Assembly: GCF_910592395.1 (NCBI RefSeq)
Contig: NC_088312.1
Location: 9,734,001-9,798,000, forward strand
From: Lineus longissimus
Taxonomy: Eukaryota > Nemertea > Pilidiophora > Heteronemertea > Lineidae
Direction of reading: 5' to 3'
DNA: 64,000 nucleotides
The notes beneath the pieces were generated by a model. The model saw only the letters and a list, made by a program, of their open reading frames with translations, had not been told where the DNA came from and did no database searches. Within the stretch, counting starts at the first letter, position 1, and the number at the start of each line of letters is the position of its first letter. Below, in pieces: positions 36,531-51,958 of the stretch. A program made the translations under genes and the position numbers.

Positions 36531-37960
36531 GAGATTCCCGAGTCTGCCGGCGCTTGCGTCATGTAGCCGGTGTTCAACCTTGTGTTTACTGCAACGATAA
36601 AGAATGAACAGTTACGAACAAAAAGTTCTTTCTTCAACCAGAAACCGACTGAGCGAGCTATCTTTTCTGTTTTTTTCCCCCGCCCTACACTATAAAAGTC
36701 ACCGATCGCATAGCAAGATATACCCCCAATGCATAAAACCATAAGGTTCAGGATGGGCTATGGCGGACGAGTCAGGATGAACTGTTACATCTATTGAATT
36801 GATATTTAAAACATACACATTTTAATTGGTTTACAGCAATAGATGTCTCTTCAGACCACGACCAAGCGGGGATTGAAGTTCCCACCGCTGTATATGGGTA
36901 TAGTCCTCATTATTATACCAAAGTCAACAAGTCACATTTCCGTTTAATCCAAACAGTTTTGTCAATTGCATCCTGTACCTGCAGCTCACTGTAAAGGACA
37001 CTTTGTTATCACGAAAGGATAAAACTGAATAAACAGACCTGTTTTAGTATTATGAACATATACATGTGCATATATGTAATTATTGAACTTTTTAAAGTGC
37101 TAGTTAACTCTTTTAAAGGCGTACACCGTTCGTATTTACCAGTGGAATGCAGTTAATATTCACAATGCCGTATAGTGCATATATCATGCATGCAAATTCG
37201 CTGAAACTTGGTATTTATAGTATCTGTATATCTGGCTCACTCACAGTGGCAATGTTTAATATATATATTCAGTGCGTGTTTACGCCATTGGAAATTTTCA
37301 AATTCAACTACAATTTTCAAATCTTAAACGAACGACGTTGCATTTGCAGTTGTTATATTGGTTTACGATGAAACTATAGATTTTTCGAGGTTTCGCCGAG
37401 AAGAGGTAATATCATATACATGTACATTTTTAAACTCATTTAGTGATTCTAAAATGAAATAGGAAGCGAAAGTTGGCCTACCTCATAATATCATGCTATT
37501 GATATCCCTCCATATAAAAATTGGTCAACAATATGTGTGAAAGTTAATATTATATTGATAACTTTAGATAGAGGATTATAGTGAATGATCCACAACTACA
37601 GGTATGAACGGCGAAAAAGGACCAACTATAAGCATTGGTCCAAACATCTGCCTCTCAAGTCGTCGTATTCCTGAGGCATATGGCATCAATCATTGTTCAA
37701 TTAGGCCAGGCCCTGTCGTATCAAGTGCCTACAGTTGCCAAAGTATCAATTCAAAATATTATTTAATGATTAATTCTGGTCTAATGTATAAGCCATATCT
37801 TGCACAGTAAAACATTTAAAAATTATATACTGTTCCATGTGCTGCTGCCACGCGGGAAGTGTCACTTCATATTTAATCAATGTTGTTTGGGCCAGTTTAA
37901 ATATACATTTTTCATTGAATGAATCATGAGTATCTCGCTATAACCCGCTTATACATGTTT

Positions 37961-38216
37961 AGTCTGGGATCCTGATCGCGCTCTCTACAACTCGCCACCC
38001 GCCTATAGTCTGGGATCCTGATCGCCCTCTCGCTGCAACTCGCCACCCGCCTAAAGTCTGGGATCCTGATCGCCCTCTCGCTACAACTCGCCACCCGCCT
38101 ATAGTCTGGGATCCTGATCGCCCTCTCGCTACAACTCGCCACCCGCCTATAGTCTGGGATCCTGATCGCCCTCTCGCTACAACTCGCCACCCGCCTATAG
38201 TCTGGGATCCTGATCG
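37961..38216 (+). repeat. 48-bp minisatellite, about 5.5 copies
   Basis: AGTCTGGGATCCTGATCGCC recurs at 37961 (diverged end), 38007, 38055, 38103, 38151 and 38199. The last four steps are exactly 48 bp and the first is 46. Because 48 is a multiple of three, the minus strand stays open as a 16-residue repeat (ASCSERAIRIPDYRRV). I see no gene context for it, so it is most likely non-coding. Confidence 0.95.
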
Positions 38217-40328
38217 CTTTTTAGGTCACTTCAACTCCCTTTTTTTTTATCCACCCACTTTAGTACGTTGCTTTAAAATCTTTTCTAGTTTTTGAAATAT
38301 TGAATATTTTCTAACTTAAAATCAATTTACGTGCTTTCAGTTTACAGCAAATCAATTGAGGTGTCAAAGCCTGGGCCGATTTGATGTTTTGAAAATAATG
38401 TTTGTTAAAAAATTTGCTATCAGCTGAGATTGTTTTCCAATCTTTCTGACATAATAATCCATTTTCGCTTTAAGAAAACCCACTAAAAGCACTTCGTTCG
38501 CCTGATTTGATATAATGAGTGGCACACAGAATATTAGGATAACTGTCTTTTTAATTTCACTCCAGTGGAATCGGGCACAATCAGCCCTTTCATCAAAATC
38601 ATTACAAGATTGCTTGCAACAGCAGAACCATCCTGAACTTCAGTGCAACACTAACGTGTGCGAGGGGAGGAGCATATTCGACTGACTCGGGTGGTAATCG
38701 AGGATGCAGCAAAACGTGCCCGGCCAAGTCTGCCCAATCTGCCTTTTCCCAAATGTTCCTCCGTCTCTCCTATCACGAAAAGACCATGAATGAAAAAAAT
38801 TGCATTCGAAACTTAACGAAGTCACCGTTCGCGATAAAAATCTGATCAGTTGGTAAAATTAATATGAATATGACATAATTGGCAATAACAGTGATATTCA
38901 TCTATCACTATGAATTAACTTCACTTCATGAACGATATTTTTTATTCAAAATTGGGTCATAAATAGTTTGTATAGAGACGGCCAACTTACATACAGCATT
39001 GCATGGTTGTAAATGTACGTTACATTCTTTCTCTTATAAAACAATACAAACTGGATGATTAAATTTAGTGTTTTTGCTCGTAATATACAAACGGGAGGGA
39101 AACATGATGCACGCAATACAAAGCTACATAAATTCAATAGATCGGATTTTTTTTTGCAAAAGCCACATTCGCTTGTGCAGGTTCCGGGTGTCATTTGATT
39201 ACGCTGAAGGCAGTATTATACTAACAAAAACAAGATACCTGAAGTTACATGTTTTAGCTAACACCCGATGTTCCACAAAAAAACAGGCAGCCAAAAAGCC
39301 TGGCATTTCCATCACAACCGTTGTTTGGGGCCTGCTACCCTGGGTAGGTTGGTAGATATTTCATAGGTGTAGTTCGAGGGCAAAACATGCAGATCATTTG
39401 TTTGTATCCATTATCAAATTTGCAAGTTAATTGTAAAAAAGTCAATATGAATTTCTTTTTGAAACGGAGGCAATGAAATATAAGTATTATCATTACTATC
39501 ATGTCCCGGGGGTTGCTCATCGTCAGCAAGATAAATGTTTGTTTCTGAGCCTTTGTCAGACTGTGAACTCTTGCGTGTGCATGCCCTCAGCATCGAACGA
39601 CCATGTGCATGACATCAATCTCCATGATATCTAGCTTGAATTGAATGTTCAGAACCGCTCTAAGGATAGGTCGGCGAATCTATAGAGTATCTCAGTTAAA
39701 AACAAGGCTGATTTGCGTTATATTATTAGCTCTAAATCATCTTTTTCAGTTCGTTCAGTCAAAAGCAGGTGGCGCGACGACTTTAAAAAAAATTCCCCGA
39801 TGCCCTCTTCGTTGAGTGTGATGACACGACAGACCTTCGTAGTTCGTCGTTCGTTTTCAATGTATAGGTCAGGAAACCTGCCTTATGAACATTGGCTAAA
39901 TTTCCCATGGCTGGTCAGTGGAGATGATTGATTTTATATGTTTTTTGCAGTTTCAACCTGGAGTAACCAGCTGGTTACTCAAAGGTTTCAAGAAATAGGC
40001 CTACAACTGGCATTAAATTGTCGATCAAGTCTTTTGTTTCGTATCTTTTCCTGTTATAAATGATACATATGTTTACATTTTGCAGTTTTTTTATACTGGC
40101 AATGTTTACATTGGTGTGCTTTTTCGCTGTGATGTTATAGATTTTTGTTTAAATTTTCATGAATTTAACGGAAACCGATGCACCGCCTTTGTCAAATTAT
40201 CTCAGAACGTTTCGAGGAATGGAAAAGCTCTCCACGTCGTTTCCAATGAATATTTATCAAAATGAATAAGCGAAATGGTATCATTTGGACATCAAGCGTT
40301 AAACGCCCTCACGAAAAATGTGTCTCAA

Positions 40329-40449
40329 TTTCACCATGGTAAATCAACAATTCACCGTGGTAAGCTGACAGAACTTCACCATGTTGAATTGGGACGGTGA
40401 GAAATATTTACCACCGATGCTGAATTCACCATGGTGAGCATGGTAAATC
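40329..40449. repeat. cluster of CACCATGGTG-like palindromic motifs
   Basis: Variants of TTCACCATGGTRAA occur about five times in 120 bp: TTTCACCATGGTAAAT, ATTCACCGTGGTAAG, CTTCACCATGTTGAAT, TTTACCACCGATG and ATTCACCATGGTGAG followed by CATGGTAAAT. The core is self-complementary. The motifs may be remnants of an interspersed repeat with internal palindromes or a cluster of binding sites. Confidence 0.5.
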
Positions 40450-42504
40450 TGAGATCGTTTTCGTAAGGGACAACACATCAGGGTTTTCGATTCGTGATAT
40501 CACTGGAGGGAGGTTCCGCTTTTGCTAACTTCCAAATACGAATTATTTATTAAAGCATCAAATCTTGTAACTTCGGAAATGGTAATAGAGACCCAACCTT
40601 TGCAACTTAGGAAATAGTGACAGACACTCAAACCTTTTTGAAAAACCAAAAAGTCTCTCTCCGCCGAGTGACCTTCTGATCTGACGAGGTATCTTGGTAC
40701 CTTCGATTTGAGCAGTTTGAGCAATGGATTGAAGCAGTGATCATACTTACAAAGTTGGAATCTGTTGATCCGGGCTGTTCACCGAGTGTCGCCTTTTTTC
40801 ACGGAGGTATCCTGGCTATCTTATAATTGGTCAATGCGATGGTCAGTACATGTATATCTTCGACGTCAATTATACGCTTCTGATGGTTCCATTCGTTCAG
40901 TCATGCCATCACAGAAGCATGGAAGGTCCATCCTGCGGTCATGACTTGGCGTTTTGTTGTGCAAACCCTTACCAACACTTTTTTACTTATCCAAGACGTA
41001 TGTCAGTTTACAACAGCTCGATTTAGTTAACCACTGCAACAAGCGTCCGTCGTTAGGGATGGTCCTTGGATGTTTTTATCTCGCTTTACTTCTTCATTGA
41101 TAACTAAGATTCCGACCGCTTGTTGCTGATTGTTGCCTCAGACAGTAAGACTCATCCACATGACGTTCCCGTCTCCTTTTCTGGTCTTATGCCGTATATA
41201 CTGCAGCAGCGACGATCCCGAACTTGCGCATTTTACTCCGAGAGCTTGAAGAATTCTCCACCTGAGTTCAAAGCCAAGTCATCGGTATAATATTACACTT
41301 GAATTTCTCCCCAAACAAAATAAGTTCCATGTGACATGTCGTTCACTAATCCAAGAGAATGATTTGAAATAAGGTCCGCATGGATATCAATGGTTGTTTA
41401 ACCAACACACAACCAGGTTAAAGATACATGGATACAGGAACACATCCGTCTCTGCGAAGGCGGAGTGCTTATTGACCGGAAAGTCCACAAGGCTCATACC
41501 TCAAACACTCATTACACATAACTTTTTCACATCCATAGCTCCATACCGACACCACCGTGTATAATATTAAAAGCAAAATAATAATGCTAATTTACCCAAA
41601 TTCCGTCTGTGAGGTTGACACACTTTTGATATACGGTCGAAACAAGCAAGCAATTAATCAACGTTCAATACAAAAACTCGTGCTTGGTGTGTTAATCAGA
41701 ATCACAAAAACCTGTTCGGATGCTAACGACTGGGTCGAGTGTCTGAAATTGAACTCGTTATGATGAATTTATCCAATTATGACCTGGTACGATCGATTCA
41801 CAGCTATGTGAACTGAAAGTTACGCCATGCAGAGCGAAAAACTATATCCAATACGACACTAAAAGACCAACAGAAGAGGAAACTTTGGACCGGCAGTGGA
41901 CCGGCCTCGTCTTCTCTCCCGGTATAGAGGAAGAAGAAGATCAGGATGACGAAATGGACTGCATATGTGTCTTATATACAGAAGTGCTTTTGACTTCAGC
42001 TTATTCCTAGGAGAGTCAAAACCGAATAAAGTGGTTCCGAGGAAAGTTTTGCCCCTCTAAAGTTGATTAACTGCTGCCGCAGACATATTCCACCATGTAC
42101 TAGACCAGGTTGCTAGATAATACAAGAATTCCAATGCCTATCACTTTCTTTCATCCTAAACTCCGATTGTGATTTATACCACAATTCAGCGCGCCGATGA
42201 CAACTCATCAACTGCATCACCAGCGACAGGAAACTATGGCTAATTGCCATCTGTGAACGATGCACATCCAGTATCATCGTTGCCACGACATTACTACAAG
42301 CATTCTATAAAAACAATTGTTATGCATACCGGCTTCGGAAAGAATTAAAGTGCACTTATTTCTTGTGTTCTATAGCATAACATCAACATGGTATTTTATA
42401 CCTGGATATCCTCTTTCACATTGATTCTTTCATAGCTTTCACCGAGAGCATATTTTGATTTGATGCTAGGCGACATATTGACTGACAAGCAAGCCTTATA
42501 AATT

Positions 42505-42909
42505 CATGTGCTTTTTTTCCAGTGTTGCTTTCAGCGAGCTTTGTCTCCTGCAGTTGCCAGAAGGGCCCTGGATGGTTGTCGTTCATGGTCGTATGTTGGA
42601 TAAAAAGACTTCAGAAAATGGATCGTTGTGCAGTTATGCTACTGAGATTGGATGTTGGATGGTAATAGAATTGTCCCGTATGAGTGGCACAACACGACAC
42701 CAATTAGTTTGTCCCCGCTTGCCGAGCGCACCCGGCCGACCAAGATGGGGCAGCTGGCCCGGCAGCGGGACAACACTCAAACAACTAAGTGTCCATACAG
42801 GAGAAAAACCATCGGCACCCACGTGTTGGCATCCCGATCAGCCTACCTCAAAACCCGGTGTAACTACATCAAACGTTTGATACATAGCAGCAAGAATTAC
42901 AGAGACTAG
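42505..42909 (+). other. GC-richer open stretch upstream of LDH, identity unknown
   Basis: From 42652 the frame stays open for 85 codons to a TAG, with a protein-like composition (ERTRPTKMGQLARQRDN, RSAYLKTRCNYIKRL). Another frame is open from 42506 to 42880. I see no family motif. It could be a non-coding first exon of the LDH gene, an exon of an unrecognised gene, or a transposon fragment. CpG-containing sequence contrasts with the AT-rich neighbours. Confidence 0.2.
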
Positions 42910-43606
42910 TCTTTATATACCCTCGATATCTTTATAAACCCTTATTTGATAGCAGCACGAGATGCAATATCGAATTACCCGCCGCTGGATGAAACTCTCA
43001 TCATTATAGTTCTAGCTATCAAATCTAGGTGGCCACTTCATGACTTGACCTCTAGTTTGGCACGAAAGTCAAAACATTGATATATTTCGTTTTTCCAACG
43101 TTTTTATTCCATTTTGGCAATCGGTATCTTGTAGGTATGAATCATATATCATTTCGGCCCAGTTATTGCTGGGACTTGCATGTATTGTCAATCGGTTTGA
43201 AAATGATATCCTATCTTGTGTTGATAATGATAGGCTACATCACGACGATGGTTATGACACTGTTGAAGCATGCAGCAGTGTAGTGTATAGACTAAATGCC
43301 CTGATGCTGGGTGATGTGACTTAACTGATGTCAGCGATGCTGCATTCCCTTGGTTTGTCCCTGGGATGTTCCTGTCCTGGCTACAAATCTTTAAGGGGGA
43401 CTACAGGGGGGGGGGCAGGGAGTCGGGTTTTAAAGGCACTGCATGGTCAAGAGACTTCTGTGGCCAGGGGAAGTGACAAGACATTCAATGGAAATGGGGA
43501 CAATAGATGTCTATCATTTTTACTCTTTAGAAGACCATCATGAAGTTTGAAGGAAAGGCACTTTTGAACCAACTGTTTTCAAGTTATTTACATCTTTTAA
43601 TTATAG

Positions 43607-47183
<3,577 letters not shown>

Positions 47184-48715
47184 AAGATGCTGGGGACGGT
47201 AACAACCCTTGGTGGATTCAGAGGAAGGCACAGAGAGGTGGGCCTCTAGTCCCACAGCACCAGGGCATCCTCCTTTTCTCAGAACCCTGCATCTTCCCCC
47301 GACTTTTAGATGTGTTTTAAACTGCCGGAACGATCAAAAATACACAAGACGTTTCTTTTTGGAAACGACATATCAAACCCGATAGTCAGAGATGGCATTG
47401 TCTAGCCAACTGTGGTGCTTGAAATAAACTAGTCTACACAGGATATCCACACTTCATTGACACATGTTTTTAGAGTCGGCTCTTCAGATCAAAAGTTGCA
47501 TGTACATGTATCTTAATGAAGATACAGATATGATTAGATGTAGTATTGAATGATCTCGTGCAATGAGCTACTGGTTTAACTGCGGTTGTGGCTATGTGGC
47601 AGGGTATGCATGGTTATGAGTAGATTTATAGACAAATTGTATCAATGATAGGATAGTATTTAATGTTTATACTAACCAAGAGTGTTTGAATTGTGACCCA
47701 ATTCTAAAGAAGGGTGGATAATTCTATTGCTGTGTGCTTAAAAAACAAAGTATAGTGCCATAATGCGTGTGTTTGTTGTCCTTGAAAGATTGGGCTTAAT
47801 AAGCTTTATAACTTCCCACATGTGACCTTCATCAAAATGTGGAGTGATAACTTAGAATTGTTAACTACATTTACGAATCCCACCGTAGTCCTTTCATTTC
47901 AAATAATCTTCCTTTGTTGTTCATTCTTATTGTTGACAATGTCATTGCAGATAGCTATTTTCATTTCATTGATGTTTTGTACTCCCTATGTCTTCTTCCA
48001 CTCCCACAGGGATACTCAGGTTCTGTTATGGGTTGTAAGACCCATGAAATCATTTATTAAAGATTTGCGGGACGTAATGGCAGACGAATCGGTGTACAAA
48101 AATGTAACCGGGCTACGTCGCAGATTAAGACTGTTGGGTGTCTTTGACAAATGATGCTGATATATTGTGATCTCATGTTGTTGTATGTAGATATGATGTA
48201 CTGTATTTTTAGAATAAGAAATACTCCTAAATTCACCACACGGTAGAAGCTAGTAGCTTCTTTTGCTAACTCAGAACAAACTATTTCACTGCCGAAATTC
48301 AAGTGCATTTAGATGACCTGTTTAGCTAGAAACCTGTATTGTTCATTGTATATGTTGGAGCATATCTCTATTGCTGGAGTATGTATGTCGACAAATGTCA
48401 CTATTTTCTCAATCTGGGCAATCATGGTCAAAATTGTGATATAGTGATATACCCCTTTGAGTGTTCTTACTTGCGTTGTGCCAATCAGCCATGTGCCGTA
48501 TGACTGAACCACATTGTCATGTATCGTGTATTTGTTATTCATGGGCCCATCGTCAAATTATGGTTTTGGAGAGTAGTGAAAAGTTGTCACAACTGTGAGA
48601 TTCAGTGGGTTTACTGTCACAAGTTATGTTTAAAAGTGGTAAAGGTACGCGTAGATTTGGGCCACAGATGATGATGTTGTTAATATGTAGAGTTGAAATA
48701 AATACTTATTACTGT
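47184..48715 (+). other. probable LDH 3' UTR
   Basis: AATAAA hexamers occur at 47423-47428 and 48697-48702, so short and long 3' UTRs are both possible. Open frames inside it (for example 47822-48154) have no supporting features. Confidence 0.45.
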
Positions 48716-51700
48716 TACATTATGTCTTTGTCTTTGTCATATTGAAAACATGTGCCTTTTGCACAACTATTGGTCTTAATTGGCGACATGATCAGAGTAG
48801 CTGGCGGTGAGAACAGGTATAACAGTATAAATTGCAGTGAAAGTTGACTTTTTATATCCTCCTTTCCTCCAGACAAAGTGGTCTCAAGGAAACAATCTGC
48901 TACATCTAACGGATTTGAAAATTAAGATCACAAGTATCGGCATATAGTCTAGATTTCAAATAGTGGAAGACAATAAATCACAAACAAAAGTGTACTTTGG
49001 TATAAAAATACTTCAATTTAATTTTAATGTTTTCTTCGTCTCCAATACCCATAATAAATATAAATCATCTTCTATTTGAGAATACTCTCACAAATACATC
49101 AAATACAGGGTGTCTCAAAGAGATAGCGAATCATGACATCAAGTATATTTGACAGGCTTGTCATATCTAGGATGTTAGATCGAGACCAAGTCATCTGATA
49201 TCTAAAATAAATCGAGCTTCAAATAACAGTTCTAGTCAAAAGTAACACACCTTCTGTGCAACACAGTGATGTCTAATGTGTATTTCTGATGACGCAATGC
49301 CACGAGATTTACCAGGATTTTTGAACTCGAATCTACAATGCCTGAAAATACACAGGATGGAATGGAATAACATATGTCTGATAACGAACAGGAATCTGTT
49401 GCACGCGCCAAGGCATGTTACTGCTGACCAGTAAAAATTGTGACAGCATTAGAGAAGCCAAGGAAAGGGGTATAATTGCAGGAGTTTTCTGAGGACATTT
49501 CACGTCTAATATTAGTGTCCTCAAATGTTCAATGTTCTCAAAGAAATCCGCTCGTCACTGTATATCGTTTGCTTTCTCATCAAAAATCACAGTTCATTAC
49601 AATGAAATCATATCTAAATACTGAAAACGTGGAAGAACACACAGTTGATCAAGAATCAACCGATGCATACATCACTACACATGGCACAATCATCTGTCGG
49701 CAAGAATTTACGCTCAGTTACAATTAATCACTAGAACCGCCTAAAGCCAAGGGTAGTCCAGAGGAAGTAAAACATATGGCAGAGGGACCCGTCTTACAGG
49801 TGTATGTAGGAAGAGAGTGGCGATGGCTTGGTTCAGGGACCCAATGCCTCCAACAGGCCTATGTCTCAACTGGGCAAATACAAACACTTTTTGCCCGAAG
49901 TCGAATTTACAAATCTGGGGGGTACCATTGGCTTTAGACATTCATTATTATTATTATGCTTATGATTGGTAAACGTGAATGGCAGACACATCATCACATC
50001 TATCTTAATTCCTAGCATGACTAACATCTATAAATCTACATCAGCACTTGATACCTGTCCTCTCCGAGGACCAAACTGAACACATCCCAACTCTATGCAT
50101 TCTCTATTGATTGGAAAAGTTCATTCTTGGTCCATAGGGATGTATAACACCAAGTATGTATACATACTTGATAACACTTAGAACTATTGCACCACTTAAT
50201 TACAAAGCAAAAGAAAGAATTACACAAGTTTATTTTAAATCTGAAAGGTTCTCAAAAATTAACCATTTTCGCCTATGATTACAATGTACGAGTAGTGGAG
50301 TTGCGGCAAGAATCAATTCCCCAAATTTTAACTACTGACTACAGAAAATGACAACTCTTAACATCACCACAAGAGAGGAAAATAATCGAGTCAAACAGAA
50401 TTGACTTCAAGTTGAGCACATTATATCATGAGCTTAAGCATAAGATTTACAATTCCCTTTCCCAAGCAAGTGAAATCAGGAAGACAGGCACTTTTGACCA
50501 ACTTTGTCTGTTTCACGTGCTTGCATTTTATTGATATGCCATACTGCTTGAAGATATTTTAAAACTGGAAGCAGGATTTGGAAGAAAATCGAACACTGGA
50601 AACAGATAGAGCAACCATCAGGACAGAAACGCCTGCTAAGCTGTATCAATCCCTTTGAATAAGTGTCACACTAGTTTGTTGGCTTGATAAGAAACAAATC
50701 TGATACATCTTACATGTACTTTCATAGGATGCGAGATATAAACTTTTCATTACCAAAAGTTACCACTCTGCTACGACTACGAAGGCTAACATCACTGACA
50801 AGACAACAGCAGTAGCACAAAACATACAATAACCTTTAACCTGAGCGCTAACATATCTGTATCCATAGCAATACAAATGAGATTCGTGAAATTCTATTTA
50901 CAATCTTAATAATTCCAGAGTAATTTACTCCATCAATATATTTCTATTTACAAACTTTGGTCTTATTAGCATAACAGGCAACACTTACTACAACTGTTCT
51001 CAAGGTCATCCTTCCCTTGTGTGTTTTTTCTCATATATATTATTGATAATGCCCAATTTCATGAACTTGGCTTCCAGTAGTGAGGATATATTAAATGTTT
51101 CAGCGATGTAGAGCATTCCCTTATCGTGTGGCGCCAAATACATAATATTTCTAATTTGAACAAAAAGATGCAACACAACACACACTTCACACAAACTCAC
51201 TTCACACCATGGAAAGTCCCAATACGAACTCACTCCGTTGAATTACGTTTTATATATAAATACAGAATACAAGCTATTTTCTACAAATCTGTATTCTGAT
51301 TCTGCCGTCATCACCTAAAGTCCATCTAAATCTCCCCAAAAGCTAAGTTTCACCACACAGAGAAAGGGGTTAATGCAGAGATTGGAATGAGGTGCCTAAG
51401 AAACGAAATTATAACCCAAACTTGACTGACACACTTGTTCAGTACCTTTTAAAAAGAATTCAACCTCTCAGACTTCGAAGTTCCTAGTCTTTTTAACTAA
51501 ATTTGCAAACCTAATCCCCAAAGCTACAGGCTTCTAAACAACAAAACAACCGCACTTAGTGCACAACAATAATCACTACCACATATAATGACAAAGACAC
51601 ATGATCACATTTTAAAAACATGGCTCAGTATTATGCTTTACAAGAATTGAAATGAAATTATATGGCCCCTTCTTGGCAAACCTTGGCCCCCATGTCTTGG

Positions 51701-51958
51701 AATAGATTCATCCTTTTCACAGTATTCACACAGCAGAAGACCAATCCACTCCAGGACAAAGGTACCTCAGGTATAAAATGCACATTTTTTCTTGTTGCAA
51801 GTTTTTAACATCCCGATGACAGAGTGTACAAAGTTGGAAACATATGTGAAATCCAAAATCAATCAAAACCTACATACATAGATTACATTGTCTTTTCTTT
51901 AGAATAAACTTGTCCCAAAGATGTTAAAAACTTGCAATTCCCTACAGCAGAAGTTGGA
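48716..51958. other. convergent intergenic / TMTC3 3' UTR
   Basis: There is no supported exon between the LDH 3' end and the TMTC3 stop at 51959. The right part should be the TMTC3-like 3' UTR on the minus strand. TTTATT on the plus strand at 50229-50234 (AATAAA on minus) is one possible end. Confidence 0.4.

Larger units (their letters stand above)
36531..43606. other. 7-kb gap without a confident gene
   Basis: It contains a 48-bp minisatellite (37961-38216), a palindrome-motif cluster (40329-40449) and a GC-richer open stretch (42505-42909). The right part should include the LDH promoter and a non-coding first exon, whose boundaries I cannot place. Confidence 0.4.

Noticed and set aside
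36692-36699. TATAAAAG as a promoter element
   Set aside because: It reads on the plus strand while the nearest gene (GT31) is on the minus strand, and no plus-strand gene follows.
42765-42830. HTGEKP in one frame, like the linker between C2H2 zinc fingers
   Set aside because: No C2H2 Cys/His pattern exists on either side, and the frame has no family-like sequence.
47822-48154. 110-codon open frame after LDH
   Set aside because: It lies in the probable LDH 3' UTR, is hydrophobic through T-rich DNA and has no motif or splice support.
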